Below the pieces are notes generated by a model. It saw only the letters and a list, made by a program, of their open reading frames with translations. It made no database searches and was not told the DNA's origin. The position numbers were made by a program, and so were the translations under genes. Below are positions 1-5,340 of a stretch of 8,535 bases of DNA, one piece after another; position 1 is the first letter of the stretch; each line of letters opens with the position of its first letter. The DNA comes from Clostridia bacterium (lineage in GTDB: Bacteria; Bacillota_A; Clostridia; Oscillospirales; CAG-382): the NCBI GenBank assembly GCA_017517985.1, contig JAFWWX010000314.1:1-8535 (forward strand), in the 5' to 3' direction.

Positions 1-425
1 ACAATTTCACGCATATTACCCTCAAGCACCTGGGTTACAAGGTGAATAAGCTCCGGCTGACGCATACCGAGGAGCGCCTCGGCAGCACGCTTTAAACATT
101 CCGGATCGGATGACACCTTTATATTCGCTACACCGTCAACCATAACATTAATAAATTCGTTTGTAGGTACAGCCTCAGTTGTCTTGACATCAACCTGCAT
201 AACACGAAGAGACAGCTTATCTACTCTCTCAAGGAACGGAACTCTCCAGCCCGCCCTACCGATAAGAATACGCTTTTTACCAAGACCTGTAATAATATAC
301 GCAGTATCCGGCGGTGCCTTAAGATAACCTGCGGCAAAAATTGCAATTATTGCTACTACTGCAATAAAAATAATACCCGAATATGAACTACTTCCCGTTA
401 CAAGAAAATTTGTGTTTGTCAACAT
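1..425 (-). CDS. Flotillin/SPFH-domain membrane protein, N-terminal part
   Basis: The first 141 codons are present and the gene runs off the left edge. The protein starts with a short polar stretch, then one hydrophobic segment at about residues 17-34 (IIFIAVVAIIAIFAAGY). It continues with a typical flotillin beginning: APPDTAYIITGLGKKR, GRAGWRVPFLERVDKLSL, then DVKTTEAVPTNEFINVMVDG and an alpha/beta region ending VLEGNMRE. In known flotillins (for example B. subtilis FloT) this is a membrane anchor followed by an SPFH (band 7) domain, and the unseen C-terminal half is a long coiled coil. They organise membrane microdomains and affect fluidity and secretion or wall enzymes. The ATG at 425 is supported by AAGGAG at 434-439, eight bases upstream. 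The gene follows the M23 peptidase gene on the same strand after 164 bases. Whether it has its own promoter is unclear. The family call is confident; the exact subfamily is not. Confidence 0.87.
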   Translation of the reverse strand, partial: MLTNTNFLVTGSSSYSGIIFIAVVAIIAIFAAGYLKAPPDTAYIITGLGKKRILIGRAGWRVPFLERVDKLSLRVMQVDVKTTEAVPTNEFINVMVDGVANIKVSSDPECLKRAAEALLGMRQPELIHLVTQVLEGNMREI

Positions 426-433
426 AATTAACT

Positions 434-439
434 CTCCTT
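434..439 (-). promoter_or_regulatory. Ribosome binding site of the flotillin gene
   Basis: Read on the minus strand this is AAGGAG, within GAAAAGGAGAG, eight bases before the ATG at 425-423. It fixes the start of a gene that is cut by the window edge. Confidence 0.75.
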
Positions 440-498
440 TTCAAAATTATTTCTCACGGTACAATCGTGAAAGGCCTGTTAACAGTATGGAATACTTT

Positions 499-514
499 TT
501 ACATATATATGTAA
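499..514. repeat. 16-base perfect palindrome TTACATATATATGTAA
   Basis: The left half TTACATAT is the exact reverse complement of the right half ATATGTAA. It lies about 75 bases upstream of the flotillin start and about 75 bases past the end of the peptidase gene. The low complexity (alternating AT core) makes chance or a melting element possible. The TTACAT/ATGTAA ends also resemble the half-sites of dimeric repressors. No binding protein can be named. Confidence 0.5.
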
Positions 515-589
515 TCTTTTTCTGCAGATATACCTTGCAAAGTAAAGCAAGCATTTCTGCAAGCTCCCACAAAGCATTTATCCGTCAAC

Positions 590-3061
590 TTACTCATTTT
601 GAGCTTCTACTTCAAAGGCATCTGTTTTTGCAATTTCCTCAGTAGAAAGCTGTGCTGAATCCGAATCATCGTTTTCAAGGTCTGAAAACTCCTCAGGTGA
701 AATAACCGAGAATTGCTTTTCGTATATAACTCTTTCCCTGCCCTTTGATGAAATTGCAGTCACATAAACCGTGTGGCTTCCCGCAGGGAGCGTGTCAAGC
801 TCGCAGATACAATCAAAGTCAATGGTAATATTTGTATATGTATAAAGCCCGCTTACATAATACTTCGGATTTTCAATCGTTTCAGAAAGAAGTACATTTC
901 CGTCTTTGTCAACAACGGACAAAGTGAGAACGGACAGCGGATTTTCCGAAGCCACAAAACCGCCGGAACTGCTTATTGATATGGGCTTTCCCTGCTCTGT
1001 CACTGTGGGAAAACGGAAATTGCAAAGTATCATCTTATCCGTATTCGTCTTTTCAAAGCTAGGGTTATAGAATACCGCATCCGTCAAAAGCTGCGGCACA
1101 TATTCGTGAGGAGCTTTATGGTGATTATTCTGTGTAGACCATATATCACCATACCAGTCGTCACAGGTCATAAAGTGAAGATGAACACCATAGTTTCCGC
1201 CACTGTTTCCCATTGTGGCAAACACATCTCCCTTTTTCACGCTGTCTCCGATTTCAACCTCATAGGATGCAAGGTGATAATAAAGAGAAACCCATCCTCC
1301 CTCGTGCTGAATGGCAACATAATTTCCAGCACCACTGTTTCTGCCGGTAGCGCAGTCAACAACCGTTCCGTCGGCAACTGCAATTATGTTCAGGGATTCG
1401 GAAATAATGTCAACTCCCTTATGGAACTCCCATCTATTGTAAGCTCTAAAGCCGTAGGGGGATGTCACCTTTATTGTTCCCTCAAGAGGAAGACATACAT
1501 CCTCAGAGTCAGGAATGTTGTTTTTGGTGCTACTCTCTGTTGGCTTTCCGCTGGTCTGTGAGGACTTTTCAACAACCGTATAGGAATAGCTGAACAAAAG
1601 TTTCGAGGCTTCATCGTCAACCCCCACAAATATATCAAACTTTTGTTTTCCGAGCCCTGCATCAGAAAAGCAGATAAGATTATCAAAAACAGTAAATACA
1701 TTATAGGTTGTTATATTGTCCTCTTTCGGAATTTCAACGGTATAATCCATTTCTGTGCCTGCTATTCTGCAGCGCACCAGTGTTATGGGATGGTTTGAAA
1801 CAACATTTCCGTAAAGACCGTGGGGAGCGCCTTCTTTGATTTTATCGTCCGTCATTTTTCTGAAGCCGTAATAGCTTATTACCGCATCAGGCTTTTGGTT
1901 CAGTATATTTGCGTCGTTACTGTCGTCATTTTCCTTTTTGGGTGTATCTTCCTTTTCAGAATCCTTGATGCTCTGCAAGTCATCGTTTTCGTTCTTACCG
2001 GTCCCTACCGATGCATCGGATGAGCCGTCGGAATCATCACCTATATTCTCCAGCTCCTGCAAATCTTCACCGGCATTATCGTTCTCCAATTTTTCCGGTT
2101 CTTCAGTTTTCACAGAATCCGATTCCGTGTCCGTTACATCCGTGTTTTCTTCTCCGTTTGAAACAACGGTATATGTGTAGCTGAAAACAAGCTCTTGCGG
2201 CTGATTGTCCACCGCTGAATAAACCTCAAAGGTATGCTCGCCGACGCCGGCATCCGAGAAGCATATGAGCTTATCGAAATATGTAAACACATTATAGTTT
2301 CTCAGATTATCCTCTTTATTGAACCAGAGAGTATAGTCCATTTCCGTTCCGGCGATACGACATCTTACAAGGGTTATCGCCCCCGTTGCCTTCACTCTGC
2401 CGTAAAGTCCGTGAGGTGCGTGCTCAACTATTCTGTGTCCTGCCATTTCACGAAAACCTGTATATTCAAGAAGAACAGCTTCAGATTCCTTCTCTGTTTT
2501 ATTTATATTATCGGTTTTCTGAGAATCCTCCGACTTTTTTACATCGTCTTTTTCAGAATCCGTATTATTTTTATTTTCCGTGTCACGGTTTGCTGTCCCC
2601 ATAACATTTTTTGCAGGAGATGTTACAAAAACGCAGCCGTTATCCCCATCCCTTTCAACATCTGCGCCCATTGCCTCAAGCACATCTCTTAACGCAACAT
2701 AGGACGAGCCGTCAATAAGTACCGGTGCCGTATCAAGCTGTACTATTGACACCTCATCAATCAGTGAATTGTATACCTGCATTTTGTTGCTTCCGATTGT
2801 AAATGTGGCACTGTAAAAACCGTATGCCAGGTTTGCACAGTTCTTTTTATCATTCCAGCTGACAGAAATACCACAGGCTTCAGCAACATCACGGAAAGGA
2901 GCAAGCACTCTTGAATTTTGAATAACCGGAGTCTTTTCCGAAACTATTTCCTTGCCGTCGACATATATTTTTATTGTTTCTCCGTTGCCGTTTGCCAGAA
3001 CGGAAAATGAGAAAATTATTAATAATATAAATGCTGTAATAAGTGCAAAAACTTTCCGCAT
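590..3061 (-). CDS. Secreted stalk-domain / M23 (LytM-type) zinc metallopeptidase with two copies of an unknown module
   Basis: This is an 823-residue exported protein, probably a peptidoglycan endopeptidase working outside the membrane. Residues 1-23 are a signal peptide with a likely cleavage after VLA. Residues 28-147 resemble the copper-amine-oxidase N (stalk) domain (VDGKEI, PFRDVAEACG, YVALRDVLEAMG), which is non-catalytic in bacteria. Two related ~104-residue modules follow (about 197-300 and 394-497), each after an acidic, low-complexity linker. The M23 domain spans about 525-660: predicted zinc ligands are H547 and D551 (FHKGVD) and H629 (HLHF), with H596 (YYHLAS) and H627 as the other active-site histidines, so the catalytic set looks complete. 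Residues about 662-787 form a beta-rich, Ig-like region, followed by an acidic tail. I see no sortase motif or C-terminal membrane segment, so anchoring may be non-covalent. The ATG at 3061 has GAGG six bases upstream and a strong promoter. The peptidase call is firm; its bond specificity and role (division, elongation or sporulation) are not visible. Confidence 0.88.
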   Translation of the reverse strand: MRKVFALITAFILLIIFSFSVLANGNGETIKIYVDGKEIVSEKTPVIQNSRVLAPFRDVAEACGISVSWNDKKNCANLAYGFYSATFTIGSNKMQVYNSLIDEVSIVQLDTAPVLIDGSSYVALRDVLEAMGADVERDGDNGCVFVTSPAKNVMGTANRDTENKNNTDSEKDDVKKSEDSQKTDNINKTEKESEAVLLEYTGFREMAGHRIVEHAPHGLYGRVKATGAITLVRCRIAGTEMDYTLWFNKEDNLRNYNVFTYFDKLICFSDAGVGEHTFEVYSAVDNQPQELVFSYTYTVVSNGEENTDVTDTESDSVKTEEPEKLENDNAGEDLQELENIGDDSDGSSDASVGTGKNENDDLQSIKDSEKEDTPKKENDDSNDANILNQKPDAVISYYGFRKMTDDKIKEGAPHGLYGNVVSNHPITLVRCRIAGTEMDYTVEIPKEDNITTYNVFTVFDNLICFSDAGLGKQKFDIFVGVDDEASKLLFSYSYTVVEKSSQTSGKPTESSTKNNIPDSEDVCLPLEGTIKVTSPYGFRAYNRWEFHKGVDIISESLNIIAVADGTVVDCATGRNSGAGNYVAIQHEGGWVSLYYHLASYEVEIGDSVKKGDVFATMGNSGGNYGVHLHFMTCDDWYGDIWSTQNNHHKAPHEYVPQLLTDAVFYNPSFEKTNTDKMILCNFRFPTVTEQGKPISISSSGGFVASENPLSVLTLSVVDKDGNVLLSETIENPKYYVSGLYTYTNITIDFDCICELDTLPAGSHTVYVTAISSKGRERVIYEKQFSVISPEEFSDLENDDSDSAQLSTEEIAKTDAFEVEAQNE
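1571..1882 (-). repeat. Protein-level repeat, copy 2 (within the M23 peptidase gene)
   Basis: This encodes residues about 394-497 of the peptidase protein, directly before the linker to the M23 domain. It carries the same blocks as copy 1, with conserved cysteines at C431 and C464. The nucleotide sequences of the two copies differ at nearly all synonymous positions in the most conserved block, so the duplication is old and this is not a recent DNA repeat. Confidence 0.8.
2162..2470 (-). repeat. Protein-level repeat, copy 1 (within the M23 peptidase gene)
   Basis: This encodes residues about 198-300 of the peptidase protein. A gapless by-eye alignment with the second copy gives about 62 identical residues of 104. 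Shared blocks are APHGLYG, ITLVRCRIAGTEMDYT, KEDN, YNVFT and LICFSDAG. Each copy has two conserved cysteines (C234 and C267 here) that could pair in the extracellular space. I do not recognise the family; the pattern of short strands suggests a beta-sandwich wall- or ligand-binding module. Confidence 0.8.
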
Positions 3062-3079
3062 TACTTACCTCACTTTTCG

Positions 3080-3141
3080 TTTTGCATTTTCCGGTAATAC
3101 TTACCGAATTGTACACCTACAGTATAACGCAAAATGCAAAA
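3080..3141. repeat. 11-base inverted repeat bracketing the -10 box and start site
   Basis: TTTTGCATTTT at 3080-3090 is the exact reverse complement of AAAATGCAAAA at 3131-3141. One arm lies between the -35 and -10 boxes of the peptidase promoter; the other lies in the untranslated leader. The arms are separated by 40 bases. The layout could suit a two-site operator, but the arms are AT-rich, so chance cannot be excluded. Confidence 0.55.
3092..3106 (-). promoter_or_regulatory. Small palindrome/hairpin at the start of the peptidase mRNA leader
   Basis: On the minus strand it reads CGGTAA-GTA-TTACCG: a six-base stem with a three-base loop, starting roughly eight bases after the predicted transcription start. 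It has no following T run, so it is not a terminator. It could be a repressor operator placed over the early transcribed region or a 5' mRNA-stabilising hairpin. No regulator can be named. Confidence 0.45.
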
Positions 3142-3149
3142 AATGTCAA
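3121..3149 (-). promoter_or_regulatory. Sigma-A-type promoter of the M23 peptidase gene
   Basis: On the minus strand there is a perfect -35 box TTGACA (3144-3149), a 17-base spacer, and TATACT (3121-3126), one mismatch from the TATAAT consensus. The predicted start of transcription is about 3113-3115, giving a leader of roughly 53 bases to the ATG at 3061. This is the only strong promoter I see in the window. It suggests that the peptidase gene is expressed independently of the aro operon that ends upstream of it. Confidence 0.8.
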
Positions 3150-3252
3150 ATAAATCAGAGAAAATTTTTGTTACTTTTTATAGAAAATCATCGAAAGAAG
3201 CAATATTCGAGAAAAAGATATTTAAATTAAACAACACAAAGTTGCAGATTGC

Positions 3253-3274
3253 ACAAAGACCTCCTTTGTTTTTT
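3253..3274 (+). terminator. Terminator-like hairpin, plus-strand orientation, purpose unclear
   Basis: ACAAAG (3253-3258), loop ACCTC, CTTTGT (3264-3269), then five T on the plus strand. A longer alternative pairing, GCACAAA/TTTGTGC (3251-3257 with 3272-3278), uses overlapping bases. The stem has only two G-C pairs and no plus-strand gene is visible upstream. It could be a weak backup for the neighbouring bidirectional terminator, or only a chance structure. Confidence 0.3.
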
Positions 3275-3335
3275 GTGCCTAATCACAAAATCTACTATTC
3301 CGTCAACCGTATACATCGACAAACAAAGCCGTTAC

Positions 3336-3371
3336 AAAAACTCTCCCGGCAAAACATATTTGTCGGGAGAG
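3336..3371 (-). terminator. Rho-independent terminator of the aro operon
   Basis: The stop codon of the DAHP synthase gene is 24 bases upstream. On the minus strand CTCTCCCG (3371-3364) pairs with CGGGAGAG (3348-3341). After one mismatch, four more pairs (CAAA/TTTG) close a five-base loop. Five T follow (3340-3336). The other side of the stem is also T-rich (GTTTTATTTTTT on the plus strand), so it could work in both directions. It separates the aro operon from the peptidase gene. Confidence 0.88.
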
Positions 3372-3395
3372 TTTTATTTTTTAAAGTCTGTAATA

Positions 3396-4424
3396 TTAAA
3401 GGCTTTCAGCTATATCATAAATAAGTCTTTCAGACTTTTCCCAACCAAGGCATGGGTCTGTAATAGACTTTCCGTAGGTACATTCGTCAATCTTCTGCGC
3501 ACCGTCCTCAATGTAGCTTTCAATCATTACGCCTTTAACAAGCTTTCGTATATCCGGGTTAACCTTACAGCTGTAAATAATGTCCTTTGTTATTCTTATC
3601 TGTTCAAGGTATTTTTTTCCTGAGTTTGCGTGGTTTGCGTCAACGATAACCGCAGGATTTGTAAGTCCCATCTTGTTGTAGGTTTCGTTAAGTCTTACAA
3701 GGTCTTCGTAATGGTAGTTGGGCATAGACCTTCCGAAAGCATCTGTAAATCCACGGAGTATTGCGTGAGCGTAGGGGTTTCCCTCACTCTTTACCTCCCA
3801 GCCTCTGTAAATAAAGGTGTGGGAATTTTGTGCTGCAGTAATGGCATTCATCATAACGGAAATATCGCCCTCTGTGGGGTTTTTCATACCTACCGGAACA
3901 TCAATACCGCTGGCTGTAAGTCTGTGTTGCTGGTTTTCCACGGAACGAGCACCTACTGCGATGTATGAAAGAAGGTCAGAGAGGTATCTGTGATTTTCCG
4001 GATACAGCATTTCGTCAGCGCAAGAAAAGCCGTAGTCACGAAGTGCGCACATATGCACATCACGAATGGCAATAATACCCTCAAGCATATCCGGGTCTTT
4101 TGAGGGGTCCGGCTGATGAAGCATTCCCTTGTAGCCGGAGCCATTGGTTCTCGGCTTGTTGGTGTAAATTCTGGGAACAATTATGATTTTATCAGCTACC
4201 TTATCCTGAACTGTTCTGAGCCTTGAAATATAGTCAAGTACAGATTCCTTATTATCCGCAGAGCAAGGACCTATAACAAGCACAAACTTGTCGCTTTCTC
4301 CTCTGAATACCGCCTTTAAGTCATTAAGACTCTTTTCTCTTGTTTCAATCATTTCCTGCGAGAGAGGAAACTGAGCTTTGATTTCCTGTGGAATCGGAAG
4401 TTTTCTTTTGAAAATCATATTCAT
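3396..4424 (-). CDS. aroF: 3-deoxy-7-phosphoheptulonate (DAHP) synthase, type I-alpha (AroF/AroG/AroH family)
   Basis: This enzyme joins phosphoenolpyruvate and erythrose 4-phosphate to make DAHP, the first committed step of the shikimate pathway, in the cytoplasm. The 342 residues cover the whole family length. Visible motifs are GPCSADN with metal ligand C54, KPRT at 90-93 for substrate phosphate binding, GARSVENQQHR at 158-168, DANHANSGKK with H265, GVMIESYIEDG with E302, and YGKSITDPCLGW with D323. The full metal set C-H-E-D is therefore present. The N-terminal ~30 residues resemble the extension that E. coli-type enzymes use in assembly and feedback control, so aromatic amino acid inhibition is likely, but which amino acid cannot be read. 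It is the last gene of the operon, 33 bases after tyrA, with AAAGGA six bases before the ATG. The symbol is a choice within the family; aroG or aroH would fit equally. Confidence 0.94.
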   Translation of the reverse strand: MNMIFKRKLPIPQEIKAQFPLSQEMIETREKSLNDLKAVFRGESDKFVLVIGPCSADNKESVLDYISRLRTVQDKVADKIIIVPRIYTNKPRTNGSGYKGMLHQPDPSKDPDMLEGIIAIRDVHMCALRDYGFSCADEMLYPENHRYLSDLLSYIAVGARSVENQQHRLTASGIDVPVGMKNPTEGDISVMMNAITAAQNSHTFIYRGWEVKSEGNPYAHAILRGFTDAFGRSMPNYHYEDLVRLNETYNKMGLTNPAVIVDANHANSGKKYLEQIRITKDIIYSCKVNPDIRKLVKGVMIESYIEDGAQKIDECTYGKSITDPCLGWEKSERLIYDIAESL

Positions 4425-4457
4425 AATCTATCCTTTCTGGTTGTCATTGTATAAATT

Positions 4458-5327
4458 TTATACCGGCTTATTGAACTTTTTACGCCTTTTAGCGGAGGTT
4501 TTCATCATCCCACGCATACCCTCTCTGTCGCCATTTGCAATCATATCGCGCATTTTTGTCATCTGCTCTATAAAGGCATCCGTCTCGGAAAGAAGTGCAT
4601 CTTTATTAAGAAGAAAAAGTTCACTCCACATATCGTCATTGATGTTTGCAATTCTTGTAAGGTCACGGAAAGAGTCACCTGTGTAATCACATAGCTTTTC
4701 ATCGTCATTTGTACACATAAGAGCAACCGCAATGGCGTGGGTAAGCTGTGAAAGAAATGCTATCATTCTGTCGTGTTCATAGGGTGTAAGAATACTTACT
4801 TTACGAAAGCCCAGTATCTCACCAAGCTCGCACGCCACTTCAATTGCGTGGTCGCTGTTGTTTTCCGTCGGAACAACTATATAGTTTGCGCCTTTGAACA
4901 TTTCCGCGTTGCTATTATGCACACCGCCGACCTCACGACCTGCCATCGGGTGTGCCGATATAAATTCTGCTCTGTCGCCAAGAGCAGTCTGAACTTTATC
5001 AACTATTACGGTTTTTACGCCTGTAACATCCGTGATAACTGTGTCTTTTCTTATAAAGTCACGATACTGTTCTATCCAGTCAAGAAAAACGTGTGGATAG
5101 AGTGCAAAAACTATTATGTCCGCACGCTTTACTGCTTCCTCGGTGGTAATTGTGCTTCCCACATCTATTATGTCTTTGTCAAGGGCATATTCTATCGCAT
5201 CAATATTTTTGTCCACCGCCTCAACATAAAAACCCTCTCTTTTAAGAGCCCTTGCGTATGACCCGCCCATAAGTCCGAGACCTATTATGAGAAACTTTGT
5301 ATTTGGTGCTATTTTTTCAAAATTCAC
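4458..5327 (-). CDS. tyrA: Prephenate dehydrogenase, single-domain, no ACT domain
   Basis: It oxidatively decarboxylates prephenate to 4-hydroxyphenylpyruvate, committing chorismate to tyrosine. At 289 residues it has the core only: a Rossmann fold with GLGLMGG (16-22) and D39 at the end of the second strand, which favours NAD+ over NADP+ by analogy; the HPMAGRE motif with the expected catalytic H126; QLTHAIAVALM with H197; GDSFRDLTRIA (217-227); and MWSELFLLNK (233-242). The C-terminal ACT domain of B. subtilis TyrA is absent, and the protein ends in a basic tail (KRRKKFNKPV). Feedback control, if any, would have to act through the core or through DAHP synthase. The start is GTG at 5327; no ATG fits the conserved start, and AGAGG lies eight bases upstream. 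It follows aroA by 12 bases and precedes the DAHP synthase gene by 33. Confidence 0.95.
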   Translation of the reverse strand: MNFEKIAPNTKFLIIGLGLMGGSYARALKREGFYVEAVDKNIDAIEYALDKDIIDVGSTITTEEAVKRADIIVFALYPHVFLDWIEQYRDFIRKDTVITDVTGVKTVIVDKVQTALGDRAEFISAHPMAGREVGGVHNSNAEMFKGANYIVVPTENNSDHAIEVACELGEILGFRKVSILTPYEHDRMIAFLSQLTHAIAVALMCTNDDEKLCDYTGDSFRDLTRIANINDDMWSELFLLNKDALLSETDAFIEQMTKMRDMIANGDREGMRGMMKTSAKRRKKFNKPV

Positions 5328-5335
5328 TATATTCG

Positions 5336-5340
5336 CCTCT
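5336..5340 (-). promoter_or_regulatory. Ribosome binding site deciding the GTG start of tyrA
   Basis: AGAGG on the minus strand, eight bases before GTG (5327-5325). Its last base overlaps the aroA stop codon (5342-5340), so translation of tyrA is probably coupled to that of aroA. Confidence 0.65.

Larger units (their letters stand above)
426..589. other. Intergenic gap between the M23 peptidase and flotillin genes
   Basis: The 164 bases hold several small symmetric sequences: a 16-base perfect palindrome (499-514), a 10-base palindrome CTGTTAACAG (476-485), and an imperfect hairpin TCACG/CGTGA with a seven-base loop (454-470) that sits just upstream of the flotillin ribosome binding site. 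I find no convincing intrinsic terminator for the peptidase gene on the minus strand, because no stem is followed by a T run. I also find no promoter with good -35 and -10 boxes at 16-18 base spacing. Flotillin may therefore be read through from upstream or use a weak or alternative-sigma promoter. Confidence 0.5.
3062..3395. other. Intergenic region between the aro operon and the M23 peptidase gene
   Basis: This 334-base stretch has no supportable protein gene. From right to left, in the direction of transcription, it holds the aro operon terminator (3336-3371), an isolated hairpin (3253-3274), an AT-rich stretch with nothing recognisable (about 3150-3250), and the promoter and leader of the peptidase gene (3062-3149). 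I see no T-box, riboswitch or tRNA-like structure in it. Confidence 0.7.

Noticed and set aside
583..588. TTGACG on the minus strand just after the peptidase stop, resembling a -35 box for flotillin.
   Set aside because: The sequence 16-18 bases downstream (around AGCTTG) is not a -10 box, so no promoter is called.
1106..1561. A 151-codon open frame on the plus strand inside the M23 peptidase gene.
   Set aside because: It lies wholly opposite a well-supported gene, has no ribosome binding site or recognisable domain, and its composition reflects the complement of the real coding strand.
1571..2470. The internal repeats considered as a recent tandem DNA duplication or recombination hotspot.
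   Set aside because: The copies differ at almost every synonymous position in their best-conserved block, so there is little DNA identity for recombination.
3070..3087. Five-codon upstream frame (MQNEK) in the peptidase mRNA leader whose TGA overlaps the Shine-Dalgarno of the main gene.
   Set aside because: It has no convincing ribosome binding site of its own, and a frame this short is expected often by chance in an AT-rich leader.
3222..3254. GTG-started ten-codon frame after a perfect GGAGG on the minus strand.
   Set aside because: It is too short to support as a gene and lies where no promoter for the minus strand is visible; noted only within the hairpin finding.
3062..3395. Search for a T-box, riboswitch, small RNA or mobile-element remnant in the longest intergenic region.
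   Set aside because: I found no T-box consensus, tRNA-like fold, terminal inverted repeats with target duplications, or transposase fragments; only the promoter, hairpins and terminator described.
4773..5261. A 162-codon open frame on the plus strand opposite tyrA.
   Set aside because: The opposite strand encodes a full set of TyrA motifs. The plus-strand product is cysteine- and tyrosine-rich without any family resemblance, as expected of a shadow frame.
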